From: Arboricoccus pini
GTDB taxonomy: Bacteria > Pseudomonadota > Alphaproteobacteria > Geminicoccales > Geminicoccaceae
Direction of reading: 5' to 3'
Assembly (NCBI RefSeq): GCF_900187945.1
Contig: NZ_FYEH01000017.1
Coordinates: 1-64,000, forward strand
Length of the DNA: 64,000 nucleotides
Positions 25,911 to 34,046 of the stretch are shown here, in pieces. The translations under genes and the position numbers were made by a program. Position 1 is the stretch's first letter, and each line of letters opens with the position of its first letter. The notes under the pieces were generated by a model. The model had not been told where the DNA came from. It made no database searches and was given only the letters and a program-made list of their open reading frames with translations.

Positions 25911-26852
25911 TCGCTGGGCGTGCGGGCAGCCGAGACCGCGTGGACGTGCCGGACTGGCGGACGGGTTAGGTGCAATCGGCGAGGGCGTTTTGAAAACGAT
26001 CGGCTGAGATACATAGTTGAAAAAACCAAAGGGCAGGAGGCCGGCCTATCGCTGCCCCGAGACCTGAGACCTGGTCTTGACGGCGATCTCTCAATTCCGG
26101 TTGACCGTGTTTTGCTTCGAGGCGTCGCGCAGTTCGGCCATTCCAGGCCCGACGCCATACGGAAGGTCGTGATCCGCCATCCGGGCTGTAGCTCGAGGGC
26201 GGAGCACCTTCACGGCCGAAAAAAAGGTGGTCTCTCTGTCAAGGGTCGGCCTTACGCGCGTGGCCGTGGGCGCCGGGGCGAGGTCGAGCAGGGACCAATG
26301 CTGGTCGTACTAACATCGGTATCGTTCATGCGATTCATTTTCGGTCATGGTGCCGGTGCCTCGCGGTTCCATCGGACCGTCATACGGGCCTGACCGGGAA
26401 ATGGCCGGTGGGCATTTGTCTTGAAGGCTAAAGCTAAGGCTGGAGGCGAGAGGTTATCGACGTTTATCGACCGGTATGGAGTCTTCGCGGCGTGCATGTC
26501 GTGGGCCACGGCCAAGCCGGGGGGCAGCCAAGCCGCTTGCCGCGTCGCTCGTTCTGTTGCCAAGGCCTCGGGGCTGCCATCCATCCAGGATCTGTCAGGG
26601 ACCGAGATGACGCTCATCTCGTCTTCATTGGTCAGTGCCAGGCAATTGGCCGCGCAAGCGACAAAGCGATGGGCCTTGAGACGGGTCTAAGACGGACATT
26701 TTGTTCGGTCACCAACCGGTTCTCAGCACGTGGTCTCCCGACGCGGGGGATGTTCGCCCGCATGGGGATCTGCGTGGGGAGCTCTCAACCTGGTGATGTG
26801 AGCCGTGCCGGGGATGGAGCTCGGCGGCTCGTCGCAGCAGGGAACAATGGGC

Positions 26853-26868
26853 CGAAAATGCATTTTCG
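26853..26868. promoter_or_regulatory. Candidate parS centromere site 3
   Basis: Same core in a perfect 16-bp palindrome, CGAAAATGCATTTTCG, 958 bp beyond copy 2 and about 185 bp beyond the parB stop. No fourth copy was seen elsewhere in the window. Confidence 0.65.
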
Positions 26869-26947
26869 TCGCCTAGCCTACGCGGTCACGCCTCTTTCCA
26901 GTCAGGGGTCTTGCGGGCGAGGACATCTGGACCTGTAGGCAGAAGAG

Positions 26948-27012
26948 TGATCCACGCCAAGCATGCAGGCAATTGGATTCCCGGACGTTGTTTCACGAAG
27001 TGGCGTGGATCA
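26948..27012. repeat. 12-bp perfect inverted repeat downstream of parB
   Basis: TGATCCACGCCA at 26948-26959 is exactly inverted at 27001-27012 as TGGCGTGGATCA, with 41 bases between. It lies 42 bp after the parB stop. It may act as a par-operon terminator or cruciform, as a recombination site, or as termini of a lost small element. No target-site duplication is obvious. Confidence 0.6.
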
Positions 27013-27053
27013 ACTTTCCGCAAAGTCCCCTTACATGTCGATTCGATCCCGAC

Positions 27054-28073
27054 CTATTCCTCGTCCTCGGCGACCTCGGCATAGAGTGAGGGGATGCGCG
27101 CGGCGAGGCGGCGGATGACGCGTTCGTCGAGACCGGGCTGGAAGCGAAAGACCAACTGACTGCCCGAGCGGGAGAGGCGACCGTAGCGGCGACCCTGCCG
27201 ATCGCGGATGAGGGTTCCATCCTTGTCTCCGGCAGTGGGTTGGGCGCCGTTGCCAAGCAGCCGGATCAGGTGCCGGGCCCTGGTCGTCGCATTGCCCTTG
27301 AGTGCACGCATGGCCTCGGCGTCAGCCTCGCTCAAGCTTCCTCCATGACGCTGGAGGACCGCTAGCAATTGCTTGCCGACACCGATGGAGAGATCGCGGG
27401 GATCGCCCAACATTTCCAGCACGTTCTCGGGGATATCGGCCAGGGCGGCCACATTGCTGACCTGTTGCGGCGTGACGCCCAAGAGCGCTGCCAATTCCGT
27501 GCGCTGGAAAAGGCCGGCTTTCAGCAGCCTTCGATAATGACGGGCTTTCTCAAGCGGCGACAGATCGATCCGCTGGGCGTTTTCGATCAGCATCTGGGCC
27601 ACCAGGCCCTGCTCGTCGAGCGTAACAATGACGGCGCGCACCGGGCGCCCCAGCGCCCGGCAGGCATGCACCCGTCGATGGCCAAAGACGATCTCGTAGC
27701 GCCCATCCTTGCCCTGGCGCAGGGCCGCGGGCGTGATCTGTCCATTGGCGGCGATTGACTGGCGAAGTGCTAAGAACGCATCGTCGGCAAATCCGCGATC
27801 GTCGCGATCCCGCCAGCTGGTGTCGTCAATGAGCCTGGTGTCGATCTCGACCACCATGCGGCCGGTGCTGACCGCCTCCTCCATCTGTCGGCGAAGGGCC
27901 TCATAGGCCTCAGCGGTGCCGCGCGAGACTTCACGCACCTGATCGCTGATCGGCACGACACCGGAGCGCCGCCTGGCACCGCCCTGCTCAGCCCGTTCCT
28001 GGCGTAGGCCGCTGATGGCAAGGTCGATTTCGTCCGTGGCACGTGCAGTCGGCGCTTTAGTCCGGGGCGGCAT
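27054..28073 (-). CDS. parB: Partition protein ParB (RepB-like, Spo0J family)
   Basis: 339 aa. ParB-box residues GHRRVHAC are at 131-138 and IENAQRIDLSPLEKA at 163-177, the CTP-binding and clamp region. An HTH (about 192-211, TELAALLGVTPQQVSNVAAL) follows, then a C-terminal dimerisation part. It should bind centromere sites and cooperate with ParA in segregating the replicon. ATG 28073 lies 5 bases after GGGAGG and is preferred over the GTG at 28076. It overlaps the parA stop by 17 bp. The likely targets are the three GAAAATGCATTTTC palindromes downstream. Confidence 0.9.
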   Translation of the reverse strand: MPPRTKAPTARATDEIDLAISGLRQERAEQGGARRRSGVVPISDQVREVSRGTAEAYEALRRQMEEAVSTGRMVVEIDTRLIDDTSWRDRDDRGFADDAFLALRQSIAANGQITPAALRQGKDGRYEIVFGHRRVHACRALGRPVRAVIVTLDEQGLVAQMLIENAQRIDLSPLEKARHYRRLLKAGLFQRTELAALLGVTPQQVSNVAALADIPENVLEMLGDPRDLSIGVGKQLLAVLQRHGGSLSEADAEAMRALKGNATTRARHLIRLLGNGAQPTAGDKDGTLIRDRQGRRYGRLSRSGSQLVFRFQPGLDERVIRRLAARIPSLYAEVAEDEE

Positions 28074-29277
28074 CACGTCCTCCCTTGCCGCTGGCGCTGC
28101 CGGGCCACTGGGCCAGGATCAGCGCTTCGATCTCGCCGTTGACGCCGTCCAGATAGTCGCGCGCCCGCTCGTAGCTCTTTCGGTTCTTCGACACTTCCAA
28201 CTCGTAGAGCGTGCGCTTGATATTTCCCGCCATGTCCAAGGCAGTCGTGATCGCCATTTTCTGGTCAAGGAGGCGATCGGCGAAGGTCGATACCATCCAG
28301 GCTGAGATGCGCTGATGATTCCGGTCGACGGTGTTGTACTTGGTAATGAGGATGCGCACGAAATCGAGCATCTTGCTCGACCCGCCCTCATATTCCGCAA
28401 TGTCGCGTAGCGTGTCGGCCATCATGCGGAAAAAGCGCCCCGTCGAGGCGAAATCCAGCATCGAGGGCGGTGCCGGCACGATCAGTGCTGTCGATGCGAA
28501 GATGGCATTGATGCTCAGATAGCCGAGCGAGGGCGGACAGTCGCAGACCACCACGTCATAGCGATCTTCAATGGTCTTGATGCCGTCCTCGAGCAGTCGC
28601 CAGAAGCGAAAATTGGTCTGCCGCATCTGTCGCACCGGCAATTCGAACTCGATCCGGTAGAGGCCCAGATTGGCCGGGATGATGTCGAGATTGGTCCAAT
28701 AGGTCGGACGGATCAGCGAGGCGAGGCTGTCGACGTCGCCGCGCAAAAAGGGATAGAGCGTTTCGGCCTCGCTGAAATCGTCGTCCGGCTGGAAACCGAA
28801 CTGCGTCGTAGCCGAGGCTTGGCTATCGAGGTCGAGCAGCAGTACTTTATAGCCCTTAAAGGCCAGGAATTGCGCCAGATGGACGGCCGTCGTCGTTTTG
28901 GCTGCGCCCCCTTTGAAGTTCGAGAGCGTGACGACCTGGAGCTTGTCCCCTCGCTCGCGGCGTCGGCCCACGCGGTAGCGGTCATCCCCGGTCTTCAAGA
29001 GGAGATGAGCGCGGATTCGGTTGACTTCCTCAAGCGTGAAGCCGCGCTGGGTCTTGCCGATGGGCTGACCCTTTGGAACGTCCTCCTCCTCGAGCACCAG
29101 CCGACGCAGATAGGAATCCGAAATCCCCAAAAGCCTTGCGGCCTCGCGCGTAGGCAAGAGCCGCAGCCGCTTCTCGCGATGCGGCTTGTTGTCGATCTCG
29201 ATGATCCGCCTTTGGACTGCCTCCGATAATTCGGCATAATCCTCAAAGGCGGCGATGAGGTCGACGGCGTCGCTCAT
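28057..29277 (-). CDS. parA: Partition ATPase ParA with N-terminal MerR-like HTH
   Basis: 406 aa from ATG 29277; the frame is open further upstream but that part contains an iteron-like repeat and is not protein-like. Residues about 40-95 form a MerR-like winged HTH (TREAARLLGISDSYLRRLV), usual for large plasmid ParA/RepA proteins that repress their own promoter. The deviant Walker A KGGAAKTT is at 122-129, and Walker B reads DVVVCDCPPSLGYLS. Together with ParB it positions replicon copies by ATP-dependent binding to nucleoid DNA. An iteron-like 17-mer lies about 120 bp upstream, so RepA may also influence this promoter. Confidence 0.92.
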   Translation of the reverse strand: MSDAVDLIAAFEDYAELSEAVQRRIIEIDNKPHREKRLRLLPTREAARLLGISDSYLRRLVLEEEDVPKGQPIGKTQRGFTLEEVNRIRAHLLLKTGDDRYRVGRRRERGDKLQVVTLSNFKGGAAKTTTAVHLAQFLAFKGYKVLLLDLDSQASATTQFGFQPDDDFSEAETLYPFLRGDVDSLASLIRPTYWTNLDIIPANLGLYRIEFELPVRQMRQTNFRFWRLLEDGIKTIEDRYDVVVCDCPPSLGYLSINAIFASTALIVPAPPSMLDFASTGRFFRMMADTLRDIAEYEGGSSKMLDFVRILITKYNTVDRNHQRISAWMVSTFADRLLDQKMAITTALDMAGNIKRTLYELEVSKNRKSYERARDYLDGVNGEIEALILAQWPGSASGKGGRDAAPD

Positions 29278-29393
29278 CAGGCTGGCTTTCTTTCGTTTCT
29301 CCTCAACGAACACGCTTAAACGAGAAAACGCAATAAGTCGATAAAATCCGTGCATGGAGAGAGACGGCCGGGTGTCGGTGTGTCCCGCCCTCC

Positions 29394-29410
29394 ATTGGGG
29401 TCTTGTCGCA
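29394..29410 (+). repeat. Seventh iteron-like repeat, upstream of parA
   Basis: ATTGGGGTCTTGTCGCA differs from the iteron consensus at three of 17 positions and is in the same orientation as the oriV copies, 4.3 kb away. It lies in the parA/antitoxin intergenic region, about 117 bp before parA. Confidence 0.65.
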
Positions 29411-29441
29411 TCCACGACTCTTGCCGTGCAAGCGGCGTGAA

Positions 29442-29460
29442 TGATATGTAGTCAATATCA
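29442..29460. promoter_or_regulatory. Toxin-antitoxin operator candidate (TGATAT-N7-ATATCA)
   Basis: Perfect 6-bp arms, overlapped by a second pair (GTAGT at 29448-29452, ACTAC at 29460-29464), lie 25 bp upstream of the antitoxin start. Antitoxins of this class usually repress their own promoter through such sites. Confidence 0.55.
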
Positions 29461-29484
29461 CTACTTGGCATGGGGAGGTGGCGC

Positions 29485-29724
29485 GTGGAGCGTCTTGTGA
29501 CGGCGGTTGATGCCAACCGACATTTCTCCGAGATTCTGCGCGCGGTGCGCGAGGGTGGCAGCTATGTTGTCACGGCCCACGGCAAGCCTGTGGCCCGAAT
29601 CCTGCCGATCGAAGAGGGGCCGGGCGGCCGCGACGAGGCGAGGCGCCGGCTTTTGCGGCGTCTTCGCGAGGAAACGCCCGTCGATGTCGGTCCCATCGGC
29701 CGCGACGAGCTGTATGAACGGTGA
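29485..29724 (+). CDS. Phd/YefM-type antitoxin
   Basis: 79 aa from GTG 29485, which follows GGGGAGG by 6 bases; an upstream ATG at 29470 overlaps that site. The N-terminal TAVDANRHFSEILRAV and VVTAHGKPVARILPI are the Phd/YefM DNA-binding fold. The charged C-terminus (about 50-79) would wrap the toxin. It neutralises the PIN-domain toxin encoded next and probably represses the pair. The reading frames overlap as GTGA. Placed beside parA, it likely stabilises the replicon by post-segregational killing. Confidence 0.85.
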   Translation: MERLVTAVDANRHFSEILRAVREGGSYVVTAHGKPVARILPIEEGPGGRDEARRRLLRRLREETPVDVGPIGRDELYER

Positions 29725-30167
29725 GGATCGCCCTCGACACCAACGTGCTGGCCTATGCCGAGGGGGTGAACGGCGTTTCGCGGCAGGCCGAGGCGCTGAA
29801 TTTGCTCGAGCGCCTGCCGCCGCATGACCTGGTGCTGCCGGTTCAAGTCGTGGGCGAGCTTATGACTGTTCTTGTCCGCAAGGCCGGGCGGACCCGTCCG
29901 GCGGCCCGCAGCGCGATCTTGAGCTGGCAGGAACTTTGCCACCTCGTGCCGACCTCCGTCCAGGTCATCCGCCGGGCGACCGATCTCGTCGCCGACCATG
30001 GGTTCAGCACCTGGGATGCCGTGATCCTGGCTGCGGCAGGGGAGGGGGGCTGCCGCATTTTGCTGTCGGAAGATATGCAAGATGGCTTCACCGCCGGCGG
30101 CACAACCATCGTTAATCCGTTCGCCAAGCAGCCGCACCAGCTTCTGACCACGCTGTTGCGAGACTGA
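29721..30167 (+). CDS. VapC-like PIN-domain toxin RNase
   Basis: 148 aa from GTG 29721. MRIALDTNVLAYAEG carries the first acidic PIN residue. VVGELMTVL carries the conserved Glu, and STWDAVILAAA plus LSEDMQDG supply the remaining Asp residues of the Mg2+ site. VapC toxins cut tRNA or rRNA; the target here is unknown. The start overlaps the antitoxin stop, so the two are translationally coupled. Confidence 0.87.
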   Translation: MRIALDTNVLAYAEGVNGVSRQAEALNLLERLPPHDLVLPVQVVGELMTVLVRKAGRTRPAARSAILSWQELCHLVPTSVQVIRRATDLVADHGFSTWDAVILAAAGEGGCRILLSEDMQDGFTAGGTTIVNPFAKQPHQLLTTLLRD

Positions 30168-30330
30168 TCGCTCGACCGGGCAGTCGCTGGAGCGAACTGC
30201 CGGTCCCATTCGTGACGGGCCCTTACCAGCCTCTGCCGACCGCTGTCGTGCGCCGCCAAATAGAGCTGTCCCGTTCATCAAATCTTAACTCGTCGAGTAC
30301 TTTGTCAGATGGCAAGCCGCTAGCCATAAG

Positions 30331-30972
30331 GTGCTGAAAACGTTGTCAGAGCAGCCCCGCGAGATTTTTAGCGACGATCATGTCGACTTGGTTTGGTCGG
30401 CGATATGTCGTTCACAGGCCGTCGTTGAATTCGATCTTACGGGCAAGGTGCTTGCAGCCAATGATGTCTTCCTGCGTCTCATGGGCTATGCGCCTTCTGA
30501 AATCATAGGAAAGTATCATCGAATGCTGTGCGATGCCGAGTTTGCGATGTCGGACGCCTATATTAAATTCTGGCACATGTTGGGCCAAGGTGAGTTCAGT
30601 GCCGGCGAATTTTATCGCATCGCCAAGGACGGGCGGGGCGTCTGGCTCCAGGCCACCTACAACCCCATCCTGGACCCGGCGGGCCGGCCGTTCAAGGTCG
30701 TCAAGGTCGCCACAGACGTCACCGACCGCAAGCTCGAATTGACCGCCAGCCAGCAGAAGCTCAAGTCCACGCTGCAGCAAATGGGTGAAATCGTCGCTGC
30801 CATCGGTCAGATCGCCAACCAGACCAACCTTCTAGCACTGAACGCAACAATCGAGGCCGCGAGGGCGGGGGAGGCCGGTCGCGGTTTTGCCGTGGTGGCG
30901 AGCGAGGTCAAAAAGCTGGCCGGTGACACGCGAAGCGCGACTCAAAGAGCCATAGCGATGGTCGCGGCCTGA
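30331..30972 (+). CDS. Small PAS/chemoreceptor signalling-tip protein
   Basis: 213 aa soluble protein. Residues about 16-130 form a PAS domain ([40 protein letters not shown]). Residues about 145-205 are the conserved hairpin tip of methyl-accepting chemotaxis proteins ([20 protein letters not shown] and [15 protein letters not shown]). There is no membrane segment, no HAMP domain and almost no methylation-helix length, so it is far shorter than a normal receptor. It could modulate CheA/CheW arrays or be a truncated aerotaxis-type sensor. The start is GTG 30331 with a poor ribosome site; TTG 30343 is an alternative. No che genes are near. Confidence 0.78.
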   Translation: MLKTLSEQPREIFSDDHVDLVWSAICRSQAVVEFDLTGKVLAANDVFLRLMGYAPSEIIGKYHRMLCDAEFAMSDAYIKFWHMLGQGEFSAGEFYRIAKDGRGVWLQATYNPILDPAGRPFKVVKVATDVTDRKLELTASQQKLKSTLQQMGEIVAAIGQIANQTNLLALNATIEAARAGEAGRGFAVVASEVKKLAGDTRSATQRAIAMVAA

Positions 30973-31230
30973 CCTGCCGGGCCGGCGATCCTCCTGGAGG
31001 GCCGAGCCGTCCTGAACCCTGCTGTAGCGGCGTGGAGAAAATCAGGCCCCGGGCTCCTGGGCGGTCGCTTCAGTGGCAGGCGGTCAATCCAAGCCGCACA
31101 TTGTCTCCAGGAAGTTCCCGGACGCCCCAAAGACAATGCTGATTTTCGGCCATGGCCAGTGTCAAAGGGCCTGGAGAGCCTGCACGGCCAAGCTCCGGCC
31201 CTATTTCGGCCAAGTGGGGGTATGCATTTT

Positions 31231-32613
31231 TCAGGCGGAGGCAGAAGGAGCACCGACCCGGCGGCCCCAGCCAGGCTGTCCTACCGGTCGCCCGTCCAGC
31301 GCTACCGTCCTGCCGCGCACCATCGTGCGAACGGGCATGCCGATGGTCGCGAAACCCTCGTAAGGCGTGGCGTTGCCGAGCGAGTGCAGGAGGGCGCCCT
31401 CGATCCGTCCCTCCGCCCGCAGATCCACCAGCACGATGTCGGCATCGACGCCCACCTCCAGCCGCCCTTTGTGCGCGAGGCCGAACGCATCGGCCGGAGC
31501 CCGGCAGGCCATGCGAACATATTGGCAAAGGGTCATGCGTCCGCGATTGACTTCGGTCAGCATCAACCGCATCGAGGTTTCGACGCCCGGAAAGCCCGGC
31601 GCGCAGTCCCAGATGACGGGGCGGCGCTTTTCATCCGGCAGATGCGGGGCGTGGTCGGTCGAGAGGATATCGATCGTACCGTCGATCAAGGCATCCCAGA
31701 GCGGTCCCGCATGACCGGGCTCGCGCACCGGTGGTTTCACCCGCAAGAAATTGGCACCCAGCCTGGAACTGTCATCCGTCGACAGAAACAGATAATGCGG
31801 GCAGGTCTCGACCGTGATGTCGACCCCGCGCGACTTGGCAAAGCGGATGTGCGGCAGCGAGTGGCGCGAGCTTTCGTGCGCGATGTGGATCTTGCAACCG
31901 GTCCATTCGGCGAAGATCGCGCTTCGGCTGACCGCCTCGACCGTGGCGATGTCCGCGTGCTGTTCCAGATGGGCTGCCGCGTCGACCCGGCCGCTCCGGC
32001 GCAGGCGTTCTCCCCGGCGCTTGAGAATGGGGGTGTTTTCCGCATGCACGGTGCAGCGAATACCGAGGCCCGCCAAGGTCTCGAACGCATCGACGATGGC
32101 GCCATCGCTCGGGCAGGGCGCCAGCGGATTCTCGCTGCCCATATAGAGCTTGAAAGCGCTGGCACCAGCATCGAGCATCGCTTTCAGCTCATCGCCATTG
32201 TCCTCACCGATGAGACCGTAGATGCCGTAATCGACGATCGCCTGCTTCGCCGCCAAGGCGTCTTTTTCCGCCACGGCGGCGGGGCTGGCCGTGGGGGGGC
32301 GCGTGTTCGGCATGTCGAAGACCGTCGTCACGCCTCCCACGGCTGCCGCCTGCGTAGCGGATGTCCAAGTCTCTTTGTGCGCGAATCCGGGTTCGCGGAA
32401 ATGGACGTGGACGTCGATGGCGCCTGGCAGCACGTGCAGGCCCCGCGCGTCGATGCGCTCACGCGCCGGCGGCATCGTCTCGAGCGGCCCGATCGCCACG
32501 ATCTTGCCCTCGTGGACAGCGACTGTATCCGGCCAGATGAGGCTGGGACTGACGAGCAGGCCGTTCTCGATCACGAGGTCGACCATCGGGATACCGACTG
32601 CTTCCGTGCTCAT
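31231..32613 (-). CDS. Dihydroorotase/allantoinase-type cyclic amidohydrolase (copy 1)
   Basis: 460 aa. All binuclear-metal residues of the hydantoinase/dihydroorotase group are present: His69 and His71 (DVHVHFREPG), carboxylated Lys155 (FKLYMG), His190 (VHAEN), His246 (IAHESS) and Asp320 (STDHAPH). The enzyme should open a cyclic amide or imide ring such as allantoin, hydantoin or dihydropyrimidine. It is the last gene of the operon and its start overlaps the preceding gene by 4 bp (ATGA). A paralogue lies at 42678-44126 in the same locus. The ring substrate is not readable from motifs. Confidence 0.87.
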   Translation of the reverse strand: MSTEAVGIPMVDLVIENGLLVSPSLIWPDTVAVHEGKIVAIGPLETMPPARERIDARGLHVLPGAIDVHVHFREPGFAHKETWTSATQAAAVGGVTTVFDMPNTRPPTASPAAVAEKDALAAKQAIVDYGIYGLIGEDNGDELKAMLDAGASAFKLYMGSENPLAPCPSDGAIVDAFETLAGLGIRCTVHAENTPILKRRGERLRRSGRVDAAAHLEQHADIATVEAVSRSAIFAEWTGCKIHIAHESSRHSLPHIRFAKSRGVDITVETCPHYLFLSTDDSSRLGANFLRVKPPVREPGHAGPLWDALIDGTIDILSTDHAPHLPDEKRRPVIWDCAPGFPGVETSMRLMLTEVNRGRMTLCQYVRMACRAPADAFGLAHKGRLEVGVDADIVLVDLRAEGRIEGALLHSLGNATPYEGFATIGMPVRTMVRGRTVALDGRPVGQPGWGRRVGAPSASA

Positions 32614-34046
32614 TGCGACGCCACCCTTGCTGCCGCCTCGAAGAGATCGGCATTTCGTCGACGCAGGCTTTGTATCATCGCCTCGATCTCAAGCCGAAGC
32701 TCGACTGGATCGAAGCGCCTGGGCCGCCCGCCGCTATAGATCACTTGGCCCGCCGCGATCACGGTGTCGACCGAGGCACCGGTCTCGGCAAAAACCATCT
32801 GTGCCACGGCGTCGTTAATCGGGAACCACCAGGGAGCATCCAGCCGGTACAGCACGACATCGGCCGGAGCCCCGGCCGCGACCTGGCCGAGGCCCGGGCA
32901 GCGCAAGGCCTTTGCGCCGCCGGACGTGGCGATCTCGAACGACTCCCGTGCCGACATCCATCTCTCATGGTTGGCCTCGTCTTGACGATGGGCGGTCGCG
33001 ATGGCGCGCATGGCTTCGTGCATGACCATATTGTCGTTCGAGCCGGCCCCGTCGGTGCCGAGGGCCAAGCGTACACCTTGCCGCCGCAAGGACGGGATGG
33101 GGCAGAGCCCCGTGCCCAGCCTGGCGTTGCTTTCGGGATTGAGGACGGCGATGACGCCCCGCTTGGCCATCAAGGCGATCTCGTCATCGTCCAGCCAGAT
33201 CGAGTGGGCGCAAGACCAGCGCTCCGAAAGGACTCCCAACTGCTCGAGATGCGCCAGAGTGCCGACACCATAGCGATCGATGGCTATGGATCTCTGCCGG
33301 GCGGTCTCCAGAAGGTGCGTGTGGATGCCCAGATCGTGGGTCGCCGCGATCTCGGCGCAAAACAGGAGTGCGGCATCCGAACAGCGATCGGGGTTGGAGG
33401 GGGCCGGGAAGACACCGATCCTCCCTTCATAGCCGTGCCAGCGGCCAACGGCGTCTCGGGTCAGCTCCGCCACGCTTTCAAGCGGCTGGCGCTTGAGAAG
33501 TTCCACCCGATCCAGCCGTCCGGCAAGGTCGTCGGGCAGATCGGTCGGGATGATGTCGGCGAAGGCCTGGTCGAAGAAGCGAACGCCCACGACGGCGCGC
33601 AATCCCGTTTCCGCCCAGGCACCCAGCACCGCGTCCAGATCGTCGCCCGAAAAGCGCTGGCCGGGAAAATGGTCCAGCACGGCGGTCGTCCCTGAGGCCA
33701 TCAGCCCATAGGCGCAGAGAAAGACGGCCAGTCTGATCTCGTCGCGCGTGCGCCCGGACGTATGGGCCTGCGTCAGCCACATGAAGGCTGGATGGCTCAG
33801 CCGATCGCCGAACCCGGCCAGCGTGCTGGACTGCGAATGTGTGTGCGCATTGACAAGCCCAGGAGCCAGGAGCCTATCCGTGCCTTCGAGGATCGTATCG
33901 CCGTCGCGGGCGACCAGGGAAGGAGCGTCGGCGGGCCCCACGGCCAGGATGCGATCTCCCTGGAGGATCACGGTCTGTCCCGGGCGCAGACCCGTCTCCA
34001 TCGTGGAGTCGAGGACGGAGACCCCTTGGATGACGAGACGGCTCAC
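32610..34046 (-). CDS. TrzA/AtzA-type amidohydrolase (deaminase or dechlorinase-like)
   Basis: 478 aa, amidohydrolase superfamily with a mononuclear-type site. LVNAHTHSQ carries His68 and His70, HTHLLET and CAHSIWL supply the other His residues, and GTDGAGSNDN the Asp. Relatives deaminate guanine, S-adenosylhomocysteine or cytosine, or hydrolyse s-triazines. In this locus it probably removes an amino or other group from the imported heterocycle. It overlaps the ornithine cyclodeaminase-like gene and the cyclic amidohydrolase gene by 4 bp each, so the three are tightly co-translated. Confidence 0.83.
   Translation of the reverse strand: MSRLVIQGVSVLDSTMETGLRPGQTVILQGDRILAVGPADAPSLVARDGDTILEGTDRLLAPGLVNAHTHSQSSTLAGFGDRLSHPAFMWLTQAHTSGRTRDEIRLAVFLCAYGLMASGTTAVLDHFPGQRFSGDDLDAVLGAWAETGLRAVVGVRFFDQAFADIIPTDLPDDLAGRLDRVELLKRQPLESVAELTRDAVGRWHGYEGRIGVFPAPSNPDRCSDAALLFCAEIAATHDLGIHTHLLETARQRSIAIDRYGVGTLAHLEQLGVLSERWSCAHSIWLDDDEIALMAKRGVIAVLNPESNARLGTGLCPIPSLRRQGVRLALGTDGAGSNDNMVMHEAMRAIATAHRQDEANHERWMSARESFEIATSGGAKALRCPGLGQVAAGAPADVVLYRLDAPWWFPINDAVAQMVFAETGASVDTVIAAGQVIYSGGRPRRFDPVELRLEIEAMIQSLRRRNADLFEAAARVASQ

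Larger units (their letters stand above)
24878..27053. other. Replicon non-coding region between repA and parB
   Basis: About 2.2 kb with no gene I can support; frames such as 25818-26393 plus have no protein-like product. It contains the iterons, three GAAAATGCATTTTC palindromes and a 12-bp inverted repeat near parB. It also holds a long imperfect inverted repeat (25341-25360 with 25431-25446) enclosing a small hairpin near 25407, and CGTTTT-G-AAAACG at 25986-25998. Its length and repeated palindromes suggest a combined origin/centromere segment, perhaps with an RNA. Confidence 0.6.

Noticed and set aside
25818-26393. 191-codon open frame in the origin region
   Set aside because: The product has no protein-like pattern and the frame contains one of the palindromic parS candidates; chance opening in GC-rich DNA is more likely.
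31215-31235. TATGCATTTTTC resembling half of the GAAAATGCATTTTC palindrome
   Set aside because: It is not palindromic and only one arm matches; it overlaps the end of a coding gene.
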